Source: Zobellia russellii (GTDB taxonomy: Bacteria; Bacteroidota; Bacteroidia; Flavobacteriales; Flavobacteriaceae). Taken from it: a DNA stretch of 64,000 bases. The notes below the pieces were generated by a model. The model made no database searches and was not told where the DNA came from. It saw nothing but the letters and a program-made list of their open reading frames with translations. Every line of letters starts with the position of its first letter. The stretch's first letter is position 1. This document shows positions 34,537-44,260 of this stretch, in pieces. The position numbers were made by a program, and so were the translations under genes. The stretch lies in contig NZ_JACSOI010000005.1 of NCBI RefSeq assembly GCF_018728565.1, forward strand, positions 124,001 to 188,000, written 5' to 3'.

Positions 34537-37500
34537 TTATTGGCTACAGCTACCGTATGAAATATCGTTTACTGTAGGATTATAAGCATTCTGTTCAATG
34601 AATACATCCGTATAACTGCCATTGATCATAAAATTGGTCAATGCGCAAAAATCGGTTAAGTTATAATTGCCTCCATAGACCATATTAAAATCTTCATCAA
34701 ACGATGCCCCAATAGTAATCACGCCACCAACAGAGCTAAGATTTTCAAAGCCGTTCAATGAGGTAATCTTATTCTCATGTAGCGATAAATCAGAACCTAC
34801 TGTAGTAAGGTTTTCTAAATCCATTATGGTGGCAAGCTTATTATTTCTATACACCTCTAATTTATATTGTACAGATGCAATGTTGTTTAGTCCTTTTAGA
34901 GAAATAAGTTCGCTGTTTCTTGAAATTTGTAAATGACCGTTAACCGCAGTAACGTTTTCCAAGCCTTCAAGTGTAGCTAGTTTTGCATTGTGTCTAATAA
35001 CCAAATCACCTTTTAACGCTGTAACATTATTTAAGCCTGCAAATGAAGTAAGTTCGGAATTGGTCGTAATTTGTAATCCTACGGTATTATATTCGCTACC
35101 ATAAAGCGCAATACCTTGTCCAATTGAATTTAAACTATTCAGTCCTTGCAGAGAAGTTAGTCCCATGTTCTGGGTAAGAATAAGCGCAAGATCAATAGAT
35201 GTAATATTCCCCAAGCCAACTAATGAGGTAAGGCTTTAGTTATCAGCAATTCTTAATTCCCCATTTATCCTAGTCAAATTATCCAGACCCGACAAAGAAG
35301 TAAGCTCAGAATTATTACTGATGTTTATATATCTACCCTCTATAGCCGTAAGATTATTTAAGTCCGTAATATTGGTTAAATTGCTGTTATTGCTAATAGT
35401 CAAACGATTGCCAATAGATGTAAGATTTTGTAAACCTTGCAAATTGGTTACCGCTGTCTTAGAAATGTTCAATGAGCCACCAATTGTAGTTAAGTAATCC
35501 AGGTTTGCAAGAGAGGTAATAGTAGGTGTAGCACTATCCTCAATAATTACATCACCTGTAACTTCTGTATAGCCTATTGTTCCAAAGTTCTCTATGTCTT
35601 CCTGAGAGGTTAAAGTAATGGAGCCTTCGTATATACCACCGCTTTGGGGCAGTTCTTCACATTCTCCGTTATATATATCATTAAAAGATGGATTGTATTT
35701 ATTATTTGAGATACTTACTGTACTAAAAGTACCGGTTGTGAATAGATTGGTCAGTGCACAAAAATTTTCAAGTTTAGGGTTGGGACGGAAACTATCACCT
35801 ATTACGGTTTGGTTGCCAACTGAATTAAGATTTTCCAAACCTATAAGAGATACCAGATTTTCATTACCCCTAATATGTAAATTTCCTCCAACAGAAATTA
35901 TATTATCCAATCCAGTTAGTGTGTTAAGCTTATTATTATTTCCGATGGTTAAGCCGTTCCCAACTGAGGTTACATTGTTCAAGCCTTGTAACGTAGTAAG
36001 ATTATTGTTGTCCAATACAAACAAATATTCCTGAACTGAAGTTATGTTTTCTAATCCTGTTAGTGTAGTAAGGCTACCGTTACCATTTATTTCAATTCCA
36101 TTAAGAGAAGTTAAGCTTTCTAAGCCTGTTAGCGACGTAAGTTTAGTATTTATTGTAAACCGTAGATTACCTCCTATAGAACTTAAATTTTCAAGTGCAG
36201 ATAACGTAGTTAGATGTATATTAAAAATGAAAGCCAAATTACTGCCAACAGTTTCAAGTTTTTCTAAACCATTTAAGTTTTTAGCTCCTGTTTCTATATA
36301 AAATTCCCCTCCAACAACCATTAGGCTAGATAAACTTTCTAAGGAGGTAATGCTCTGTTGCCCATCTAACTTTATATCTCCAGTAATCTCCCTATATCCA
36401 AAAGCACCAAAAGCATCTACTTCTTCTTGGGTAGTTAAAGTTATTGACCCTTCATATATAGTACTTCCTTGATTAGGGCAGGTTTGTATTTGTCCTAAAT
36501 TGGTAATACCATTCGCAATACTGGATAAGGTAATTTCATCTGAAGTTTCATCGGTATCAACATCTACTACAACAATGAGGTAGTCCGCTTCGTTACAATA
36601 CACTAATTGTTGCTCAATTTCACCATTAGTTATGGGGAGTATTTTAAAGTCATTGATATCATTTGTGGAATGTATAAAAGCATAACCATTGGTCAAAGGC
36701 GCATTGTTGCAATTGGTTACGGTAGCGGATAAGGTTGTGATGGAAACATCTGCCAAGTCGTCTATATTAATGGTGATGTTCAAACCATCTTCTGTAAAAG
36801 GACCAAATTCTTTAGACCCTGCCGGGCTTTCCGGATCACAATCACTAAACAAGGTAATTTCAAGGGTTTCTTCTTTAGGGAAAAGACCACAATTTTGACC
36901 CAGTTCATTTGTATAACCGGAATATACAAGCTGATCATTGGAAGCCCTGGTAATTTCAAAATAAGAGTTAGGTAAGGCTGCGTTTTGTTTCAACTCAAAG
37001 CACGCCCTAATAGTGTTTAACGGTAAATCGCAATTCCACCAGGTAAAGTGAGATACCTCACCTACATATTCTCCGTCTATAATTGTTGCAGCACCTTGTT
37101 CTTTCCAATACCCAACAGCTTCATCAAAATACCAAAGTGGTATGGATGACGGAGCATTTGGTGTGCTAGAAGAAACAGGAAAATATAGTTTTGCAGGCGT
37201 ATCTTCTGAAATATTCAAAATCTCTCCATTAGGGGAGGATAAGTTAACAGACAGCATACCGTAGGTTTCCATAGCAGTAGCCTCGTTGTTTTCCCTTTTT
37301 CCAAAGAGGGAACCTGGCATTTGGAAAAACGTTTGTGTTTGGTTAGGTTCCAAATAATGCATTGAAACCTCTACTTTTCCGTTATATGGAGCCCCGGAAG
37401 CATCTATAAAACTTCCTCCAAAATTTACCTTTGCACCATTATCTAAGCTTACCTCCGAGGTTTCACCAGAATTCACGGTCTCAATAGTATTCTTTTTAAG

Positions 37501-37923
37501 TAGCGTAATATTTACAACATTACTACCGCTGGCCGATGGTACTATACTTCTGGAACCTAAAATATAGCCTTCCGTTTCTGCTTTGATATAAGCAAATTTT
37601 TCATTTACAGTAACCTCATTTAAGACAAAGACACCTTTAGTATCTGTTACTACAGATTGACTCCCAATGGTTACCTTCACTTGCCCTAAAGGCTTAGCGT
37701 CAATATCCGTGATTTCTCCAATAAAATTAGTTGTTAGGGCAGCTCCAAAATTTTTAGCCTTAAATTCTATATCGCTAATGGCTTCAATAGCTACTGTTGT
37801 GGTATCTACCGCAATGGTATCATTTATAACCTCATTTACTAAAGTTTTTTCTAAAGAATCATCATCATTTGTGCAAGAAGTGATTAATACACATACTAGT
37901 ATAAGAGCCTGTAAGTACTTCAT
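34537..37923 (-). pseudogene. Leucine-rich-repeat lipoprotein gene interrupted by one in-frame TAA
   Basis: A 1129-codon frame split at codon 896 (35238-35236, TAA). Upstream are a lipoprotein signal (LITSC), a carboxypeptidase-regulatory-like domain (about 70-150), beta-rich domains, then two long blocks of about 23-residue repeats of the form LTSLxGLxNLTSVGGxLxI. Both blocks open with YEGSITLT(T/S)QE and close with FCALTN...YNP..NDI...GEC/GSC. The TAA falls inside block 2, and seven codons later the frame continues as SLTSLVGLGNITS in perfect register. The downstream part has no ATG of its own before Met10. It is a recent nonsense mutation, a readthrough site or a sequencing error; the intact product would be a surface adhesin-like lipoprotein. 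Confidence 0.85.
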
Positions 37924-38228
37924 GGGGGTGGGGTATAGGTTGGTTTTGGTCTAGTCTTTATATCAGCCGTTAAGCGCATGCAAAGAATTATATAAACTAA
38001 AAACACTAAAAAAAGATTGTATTTACTTAAGTTTCACTCTAGTATTTTCGATAATCGGCAATAAGTTGAAACCTAGCCACAAATGAGATTTTTATCTTGA
38101 ATGTCGTTGTTATGCAGGTTATAAACATGGGTGAGGATATGATATTATTTTTGGAATAAATCCAATTTTCAGTATAAATTCCATATTTTAGGAGTTTTTA
38201 CTAATATTGATGAAACCCTCATTACGCA
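37924..38228. other. Intergenic region, nothing recognised
   Basis: A 305-base AT-rich gap between the divergent LRR gene and the 2H phosphoesterase. I see no TAnnTTTG element, no hairpin with a T run and no coding remnant. Confidence 0.5.
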
Positions 38229-38819
38229 ATGCAAAATTTAGAGTTGGAAAAACGAACATGGTGTTTAACGCAAGGCCTTAGAGAGTATCTGATTATTATT
38301 AGTCCGCCAGCTCATATCAAAAATGACCTGTTCGGTTATAAAAAAGATTTTATGTACCGTTTTGGTACAGCCAGATATATTCATTCCATAGCCCACATTA
38401 GCCTAAGCAATTTCATGATTGAAAGTATTCCGGAGCTAACCATTTTAAATGAATTGCGTTATGCTTTGGGAGGTAAAAAGCGATTTGAAGTTCAGGCCAA
38501 TGGATTTCAAAAATTTATAGGCTCGAACACTTTATGTATAGGTGTTATGGGAGCCGAAATTTTCAAGCTTCAAAACCTTATGGTAGCAGTGTTGAGAAAG
38601 AGAGCGAAAATTGGTAACAGGGGCACTCAGAAAATAGGAGTCCCTCATATGACTATTGCAAGTAAAATTCCGGATTTAGAATTTGACCGAAGCTGGGCGT
38701 ACTTTCGAGAAAAATCATACTCCAAAATTTTTACCGTAAACAAGATAACCGTACTGAGGAAAAATCATTCATTGGGAGAAAAGGTATATAAGATGGCATT
38801 TGAAATTGAGTTGGAATAG
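38229..38819 (+). CDS. 2H phosphoesterase superfamily protein (LigT-like)
   Basis: 196 residues. The two HxS/T signatures of the 2H fold are present: His56-Ile-Ser58 (SIAHISL) and His140-Met-Thr142 (VPHMTIA), 84 residues apart. The fold is shared by 2'-5' RNA ligases and cyclic phosphodiesterases, which act on 2',3'-cyclic phosphates or 2'-5' linkages. The initial 20 residues are not part of the fold. It is cytosolic and stands alone. An RNA-end repair or cyclic-nucleotide role is possible, but the substrate cannot be told. ATG 38229 is accepted; a later start would cut into the first strand. Confidence 0.82.
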   Translation: MQNLELEKRTWCLTQGLREYLIIISPPAHIKNDLFGYKKDFMYRFGTARYIHSIAHISLSNFMIESIPELTILNELRYALGGKKRFEVQANGFQKFIGSNTLCIGVMGAEIFKLQNLMVAVLRKRAKIGNRGTQKIGVPHMTIASKIPDLEFDRSWAYFREKSYSKIFTVNKITVLRKNHSLGEKVYKMAFEIELE

Positions 38820-38936
38820 TACTTTCAGCAAGTTAGATTAACGATACGTAGTGGCCATTTTTAAGTCTAGATTATTCACTTGTATGACATCTTTCGCCTA
38901 GTTCCGGATTCCAATTATATATAAAGATAGTAATGA

Positions 38937-39105
38937 ATTTAATCCAAAAAACGCTAAAAAAATGGCTATGTTATTTTAATTTTGCGTTTCGTTCACCCAG
39001 TTTAAATTCAAGAGCTTGCTAGAGAAAAGACGTCAGTTGACCCAAGAACAACACACTATAGAAAGCCTAAAAGACCGCTTAAATGCACTGGTCTTAACAA
39101 TTGCC
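38937..39105 (+). pseudogene. Deleted partial copy of the gene at 45767
   Basis: From ATTTAATCC through the candidate -7 element TAATTTTG (38977-38984) to CCAAGAACAAC this is nearly identical to 45688-45803. It then jumps to ACACTATAGAA and ends near GCACTGGTCTTA (compare 45939-45990), an in-frame loss of about 135 bases, after which similarity stops. It keeps the promoter and the N-terminal coding part only. Confidence 0.8.
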
Positions 39106-39145
39106 TCAATCGTGAGTGGGAATGGCATAAAAATGGTATTGAGGG

Positions 39146-39289
39146 ATGCCGACTACAAAAAAAATAGAAACAATTACCAAGAATAGAAATAGTCCATTTA
39201 GTTTGCAGCCGGAGCTTTTACCTGAGCCATATTTTTATATATGCAAAATAGCTGGTAGAGCAATGAAAAATACAATAAGAAGGGTTTAA
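39146..39289 (+). CDS. Possible small ORF of 47 codons
   Basis: An ATG at 39146 opens a 47-residue frame (MPTTKKIETITKNRNSPFSL start, AGRAMKNTIRRV end) inside a relic-rich gap. It has no recognisable domain, promoter or homologue that I know. Chance is quite possible. Confidence 0.15.
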   Translation: MPTTKKIETITKNRNSPFSLQPELLPEPYFYICKIAGRAMKNTIRRV

Positions 39290-39310
39290 GATTTTTTCCA
39301 AGGTATTGGC

Positions 39311-39364
39311 TTATCATCTTACTAATTAACGCAGGTTGTTATCTCTATTTGAGATTTATGATAT
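39311..39364 (-). ncRNA. Decayed S-box-like element
   Basis: The minus strand reads ATATCAT, AAATCTCAAATAGAGAT, AACAACCTGCG, then ATGATAAGCCAAT. P1 (TATCAT/ATGATA) and the ATCTC/GAGAT hairpin match the element at 32801-32868, and GATAAGCCAAT is shared, but the AGGTGCTAAA block is lost. No minus-strand gene follows it, so it is probably an orphaned relic. Confidence 0.4.
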
Positions 39365-39455
39365 GAATTTTAAGGGCGCGAAATTAATAAACGCAACGGT
39401 TACATGTCATCCGTTTTTTGGTTCTATGTAACATTGTTTTGTTCCCGCTTTAATC

Positions 39456-40682
39456 TTAAGCCTCATTAAAATTTACATTTAATGAACCATTCACCAATCT
39501 ATTCTCATTGTCTATACCACTGAAGACACCTTCTTGGTTTCTACTGTTATTTTTTAAATAGTAGCTTTTAAAATAAATGTTGACACGCTCAAGAGCAATA
39601 ATGCCAGAAAAATTAAATCTAAAATTAATTACCGAACCTTTGTTTAGGAGTTCTATACGGTCTTTTTCAATGTAAACATTATCGGTTAGCGTCACGATTT
39701 CAAAGTTGGACTTAAGAATTTTAAATTTTAGCTTTTCCTGAAATCCATCCGAATAATCAAAGGTTACATCATACGTTCCTGATAATTTACCATAAAGTGA
39801 TGCGTAGGGACTGTTACTGGATAATTCTAGTGCGTGTCTCGGAACTACACTAGGATTAACAATCCGCTTGTTCCGAATTTCCATAGCAATATAAGGCGGT
39901 ATGCTAGGGTCTTTGGATTTTAGCTCCATTTCTTGTTTGCTCTCACACTTCTCTAGAATTGAACGGCCAGCTACGGTATTCGTAAATAAATCGAAAGTGC
40001 AATAGGTTCCAATTAGATATTTTATGTTAGAGGGTGCTCTATGACCTAAATAATAGATTTCACTCGCACCATCAATATAACGGTCACCGGAGAGGGTATT
40101 GGTTTTAATCGTTAAGGTATCCCCTTGTCGTTTTATATTTCCATGGCTATAATATTCCCGCATCGTACCGTTCTCTAAAGGATACATGAATATATGTTGA
40201 ATTTTTTTCCAATTTTTAGAGATGATACTCTGTCCTTTTAAAATGGTATTGTCTTCACCAAAATAGTAGTTAATGTAATAATAGGTAATCTCATCGTCAT
40301 TACTTTTAAGTAAGGTCAGTTGTTTTTCGTGTTCGTCCTCTGAGGGTTTGTGTGCTGTTAGAAAAGCTTCGTAATCCTGATATCCTAAAAAAAGCAAGAT
40401 TATAGTCTTATAATATTGGTTCAGTTTTATAAGTGGCTTGCCTTTTTCGAACTCCCTATATTTATCATACAAATACTTCCCGTTTATAAATTCGGAACCT
40501 AATTCTTCAAAATCACTTTTCAAGCTAGGTTTGTTTTCATTGTAAGCCCCATAGCCATACAGCTGAAAAGTTTTAGGTAAATGCTTAAGATTATGCTTTT
40601 GTATAAAGGTTTCGTGTAACTTATCTATAAGAATTTTAAAGTATTCCGATGTTAGAACTATTGAACCTGAGCCTGTTGTCAT
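39456..40682 (-). CDS. Protein of unknown function
   Basis: 408 residues, soluble, no signal peptide. An N-terminal segment (LTSEYFKILIDKLHETFIQK, FQLYGYGAYN, KYLYDKYREFEKGKPLIKLN, YYKTIILLFLGYQDYEAFL) looks like a helical module that could bind DNA or protein. The remaining 270 residues appear beta-rich, with pairs such as HIFMYPLENGTMREYYSHG and GKLSGTYDVTFDYSDGFQEK. I do not recognise the family. It is divergent from the TonB-receptor operon with a 110-base shared upstream region, so it could be its regulator or simply a neighbour. The frame is intact. Confidence 0.7.
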   Translation of the reverse strand: MTTGSGSIVLTSEYFKILIDKLHETFIQKHNLKHLPKTFQLYGYGAYNENKPSLKSDFEELGSEFINGKYLYDKYREFEKGKPLIKLNQYYKTIILLFLGYQDYEAFLTAHKPSEDEHEKQLTLLKSNDDEITYYYINYYFGEDNTILKGQSIISKNWKKIQHIFMYPLENGTMREYYSHGNIKRQGDTLTIKTNTLSGDRYIDGASEIYYLGHRAPSNIKYLIGTYCTFDLFTNTVAGRSILEKCESKQEMELKSKDPSIPPYIAMEIRNKRIVNPSVVPRHALELSSNSPYASLYGKLSGTYDVTFDYSDGFQEKLKFKILKSNFEIVTLTDNVYIEKDRIELLNKGSVINFRFNFSGIIALERVNIYFKSYYLKNNSRNQEGVFSGIDNENRLVNGSLNVNFNEA

Positions 40683-40792
40683 AAATTCCTATTTTACATT
40701 TAAAATTATTAAAAATATTTTTAGTATTCATAATTAATAATAATTAATCTATGTGTGAGTAGTTTTAGCCAACGAACTAATTCAATCAGGAC

Positions 40793-43147
40793 ATGAAAAA
40801 ATCTATCTTCTTAATTTTTCTATTGGTTTCTTCCATAGGTTTTGCACAAACTTTAGTTACCGGTAAAATAACGGACGAAAGCGGTGAGCCATTACCAGGA
40901 GCAAGCATTGCCGAAAAAGGAACATCAGCCGGTGTAATATCGGATTTCAACGGTAATTATGATATTACGGTCTCATCGAACGAAGCGGTATTGACCATTT
41001 CTTACATTGGTTTTGAAACAAAAGAAATAACTGTAGGCGGCCAAACACAAATTAATGTTGAACTTGCCGAAACTGCGGTATCATTAACAGGAGTAACAGT
41101 ACAAGGTTTTTCTGGCGTTATGGGAAAATCCCGTAAGCGAACGGAATCCATTCAAACTACTCCGGAATCCGTAACCGCTTTGAATGCCGAAGGTATTGAA
41201 AGTGCAGGTATTACAGATGTTAGCTCATTTTCCGCTTTGGTTCCCAATTTAAAGTTTAATTCCGCCCAAGCTGTCGGTCTTAACTTTATTACGGTACGTG
41301 GTATACCGCAGGTTAGGGGTGGCGATGCCCCTCTGGCATTCGTTATTGATGGGGTTACCATTCCAGACCCAAGTTTGTTAAGTCAGGATTTATATGATTT
41401 GGCTTTAGTTGAAGTCGTCAAAGGTCCACAAGGGGCTTTGTATGGTAAGAATGCAATTGGTGGTGCCGTAAATATTTACACCAAAGACCCTACTAACAGA
41501 ATGACTAATCAGATGAAGCTAGGTGTTGGTAACGGTGGTTTTAAGCAAGCCCAATTTATTTCTTCCGGAGCAATTTCCAAAGACAAGTTGTTCTATCGGT
41601 TTTCTGCGCAATACAAAGATTTTGATGGTTTATTGACCAATGAATTTCTTGATGAAAAAGTTGATTTTAAAGAGGACATCAATGTAAGAGGACAATTGAA
41701 AGCTAAATTATCATCCAATTTTTCAATAACCGGTACCTATCAATATTTTAATATAGATGGAGGTGCTACATATTATTCTGTGAACCCAACAGGAACCGAT
41801 GGTGAATTTACAGGAGGAACCTTAGACCCAAACCCCACAAATGGGAATAATGTTATTGTTGCTGACGTATTAGGTAAATCGGATATGGTGAACAACTACG
41901 GTAATATTAAACTGGACTATAACCTAGGTGGCGCAAAATTACAGAGTATTACTTCTTACAACAAAGTTGATCGTTCCACAATAGGAGATTTGGATTTCTT
42001 AGAGTTAGACGGTCTTACGCAAGGAGAAGAAATCACTACCAAAACCTTTAATCAGGAAATTAGAATTAACAATGCTAAAACAGATACTAAATTCGATTGG
42101 AGTTTGGGCGGGTTCTATCAAAAAATAGAAAAAGATTTTTATCAAAATGGAACTACGGGGGTAGATTTTGGAGGACCTGATGCCTATGATACCGCAGATT
42201 ATATTAATGAAACCCAAACCATAGCTCTATTCGGATTTGGGGATTATAAGCTTACGGATAAATTAACAGTTTCCGCAGGCTTCCGTTTGGATATAGATAG
42301 TTTTACTCAAGAGGATTCCTTATTCGAGACGAATTCAGAAAGGGATAACAATGAATTTCAACCTAAAGTCTCTTTATCCTACCAAGCGAACGAGAATGTG
42401 TTATTATTTGCCAATTACGGACGTGGTTACCGAAACGGAGGGTTTAACGCGCAGGCTACGGACCTTTTTAACCGAGAATTTGATGATGAAACATCGGATA
42501 ACTATGAACTGGGATTCAAAACAACTTCTTGGAACAATCGGTTTATTCTAAATGGTTCCGTTTTCTCTTCCAGACTTAATAATCAGCAACAATATATTTT
42601 AGACCTGAACACTTTTATTGCGGGTGTGTATAACTATAATGAAACCGAGGTTTATGGTTTTGAAGTAGATTCTCGTGTAAGATTGACGAATTTTTTAGAT
42701 GCTTTTGCCAATTACGGTTTATCACGCGCTAACATTTTAGACGGAGGAACCACTGGAGGTGAAAATGGAGATACAACCGATAATACAAAGTACAATGATA
42801 AACGAACTCCTTTTGTGCCCTACAGTACTTTTGGTATTGGAATGGAGTCGGCTTTCAATATTACGGACGATTTAAAATTCAATGGTTTTTTAAACCTGGA
42901 CACTACAGGAAAGACCTATTACCATGAAAGCAATACCGAAGCAACAACTACGGACGCTTATTCCTTATTAGATGCCCGTTTAAGTCTATCCTACAAAAAT
43001 TGGAAGCTAGAATTCTGGGGCAAGAACTTGACAGATAAAGAGTACTATCAAGAATTCTCTCCAGGGGAATTCGTGGGGAGTCCTGATGATGTGGCCTGGA
43101 GAGGGCAACCGTTAACCGTAGGTACCGCAATCTCAGTAAAATTCTAA
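40793..43147 (+). CDS. TonB-dependent receptor
   Basis: 784 residues. Signal peptide MKKSIFLIFLLVSSIGFAQ, a carboxypeptidase-regulatory-like domain (about 20-105: GKITDESGEPLPGASI, FNGNYDITVSSNE), the plug (ESIQTTPESVTALNAEGIES, FITVRGIPQVRGGDAPLAFVI, LVEVVKGPQGALYGKNAIGG) and a barrel ending with a terminal Phe (GTAISVKF). No SusD partner follows. It lies 78 bases upstream of a NicX-like enzyme, with a hairpin between, and a permease comes next; the three read as outer-membrane uptake, metabolism and inner-membrane uptake of one small compound, perhaps an N-heterocycle. Confidence 0.9.
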   Translation: MKKSIFLIFLLVSSIGFAQTLVTGKITDESGEPLPGASIAEKGTSAGVISDFNGNYDITVSSNEAVLTISYIGFETKEITVGGQTQINVELAETAVSLTGVTVQGFSGVMGKSRKRTESIQTTPESVTALNAEGIESAGITDVSSFSALVPNLKFNSAQAVGLNFITVRGIPQVRGGDAPLAFVIDGVTIPDPSLLSQDLYDLALVEVVKGPQGALYGKNAIGGAVNIYTKDPTNRMTNQMKLGVGNGGFKQAQFISSGAISKDKLFYRFSAQYKDFDGLLTNEFLDEKVDFKEDINVRGQLKAKLSSNFSITGTYQYFNIDGGATYYSVNPTGTDGEFTGGTLDPNPTNGNNVIVADVLGKSDMVNNYGNIKLDYNLGGAKLQSITSYNKVDRSTIGDLDFLELDGLTQGEEITTKTFNQEIRINNAKTDTKFDWSLGGFYQKIEKDFYQNGTTGVDFGGPDAYDTADYINETQTIALFGFGDYKLTDKLTVSAGFRLDIDSFTQEDSLFETNSERDNNEFQPKVSLSYQANENVLLFANYGRGYRNGGFNAQATDLFNREFDDETSDNYELGFKTTSWNNRFILNGSVFSSRLNNQQQYILDLNTFIAGVYNYNETEVYGFEVDSRVRLTNFLDAFANYGLSRANILDGGTTGGENGDTTDNTKYNDKRTPFVPYSTFGIGMESAFNITDDLKFNGFLNLDTTGKTYYHESNTEATTTDAYSLLDARLSLSYKNWKLEFWGKNLTDKEYYQEFSPGEFVGSPDDVAWRGQPLTVGTAISVKF

Positions 43148-43176
43148 AAATACTACAACCATTACTAGATACTTAT

Positions 43177-43197
43177 GGGCATCCATTTCAGATGCCC
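43177..43197 (+). terminator. Hairpin between receptor and NicX-like gene
   Basis: GGGCATC / GATGCCC with a 7-base loop, followed by TTATC and not a T run. It may lower expression of the downstream genes or mark an RNA processing site. Confidence 0.5.
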
Positions 43198-43225
43198 TTA
43201 TCATCCTATTTTCAAAAAATTAGAC

Positions 43226-44260
43226 ATGGAAACTAAAAGAGCGCGATTTTCAAGAATATTAATGGAAGATATGTTTCAGGTACAACCTGGAGAAACCATT
43301 GCCATTACGGCAGATTTAGGTACCGATAGAACTACTATTGATGCTATGGCCCAAGCTGCACAAAATGCTGGTGGACTGCCATTGGTCATGTATATTCCCC
43401 AAGCTGAAAAAGACAGTCAAGCCGGAATGAAGGATTGGCCTTCTGAAGCATTAACCGCAGCCTTATTAAAAGCTGATGTATGGATTGAAGCCAATGAAGT
43501 AGTGCTTTTATACTCAGAAATCTGGGAAAAAGCTATGAGAGATAATAAAAAGCTACGCTACTTAATAATTGCAGAAAGCTCTATAGATTCGCTAGACCGA
43601 GTATTTACAGGTTTTGAAATTCCCGTTTTAAAGAAACTTCTGTCTAAAGTAACCAGCATGGTCAAAACTGCAAATACTGTACGTATCACCAGTGATAACG
43701 GAACAGATGTATCTTACGATATTGATACTAATTACACCTTCGATTATGATGATGGCGATTTTTCCATGCCTAAGTTTGGTACAGCACCCGGTTTTGTAAA
43801 TGTGGTCCCCAAATTAGATAGCATGAACGGTCGTATTATATTCGATTATTTACAGCATGCAAAACTTACTGATAAAGTAGCATTTGTAATGAAAGATGGT
43901 AAAATTGTTGGAGTAGAAGGGGAGGGCGCTGCTAAGTTCAAAGAATACCTCACTTCTTTTGAAGACGAGAACATGTATAAGATTTCTCATAATATGATAG
44001 GGCTTAATCCGAAAGTACATACAATTACTGGTGAACTTGTTGAAGATGAACGCATTTGGGGCGGTGTAGATTTCGGATTTGGACACACAAGCGCGATGGA
44101 TATGCCTCCATTCGGACAAATGGCTAAATCGCATTTTGACGGCGTAGTAGCCAAAACCAGTATTTATTTTGATAAAATACAAATTACCGATAATGGCGAA
44201 GTTTGTCATGAAGAATTAAGACCTTTAGCAGAGAGCTTATTAAGCGCCACAAATGTCTAA
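43226..44260 (+). CDS. NicX/M29-aminopeptidase-like metalloenzyme
   Basis: 344 residues from ATG 43226; the frame opens 17 codons earlier. The fold is that of M29 aminopeptidases and 2,5-dihydroxypyridine 5,6-dioxygenase (NicX). The sequence YKISHNMIGLNPKV puts His255 where NicX has an iron ligand and M29 enzymes have Glu, and SHFDGVVAKTSIYFD gives His303 and Asp305, matching the second part of the NicX His-His-x-Asp site. A ring-opening dioxygenase is therefore more likely than a peptidase, which would suit the linked NCS1-type permease. The true substrate is unknown. The stop overlaps the permease ATG by 8 bases. Confidence 0.75.
   Translation: METKRARFSRILMEDMFQVQPGETIAITADLGTDRTTIDAMAQAAQNAGGLPLVMYIPQAEKDSQAGMKDWPSEALTAALLKADVWIEANEVVLLYSEIWEKAMRDNKKLRYLIIAESSIDSLDRVFTGFEIPVLKKLLSKVTSMVKTANTVRITSDNGTDVSYDIDTNYTFDYDDGDFSMPKFGTAPGFVNVVPKLDSMNGRIIFDYLQHAKLTDKVAFVMKDGKIVGVEGEGAAKFKEYLTSFEDENMYKISHNMIGLNPKVHTITGELVEDERIWGGVDFGFGHTSAMDMPPFGQMAKSHFDGVVAKTSIYFDKIQITDNGEVCHEELRPLAESLLSATNV

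Noticed and set aside
34537-35214. Separate 225-residue gene after the LRR lipoprotein
   Set aside because: It opens at a TTG in the middle of a repeat and is in the same frame and repeat register as the upstream gene, so it is the tail of one gene broken by TAA.
35618-36301. Long plus-strand ORFs opposite the LRR gene
   Set aside because: They mirror the leucine-rich repeats in antisense and have no features of their own.
34537-37200. CRISPR-like or tandem DNA repeats
   Set aside because: The periodicity is in the protein (leucine-rich repeats of about 23 residues); the DNA units differ and there are no spacers.
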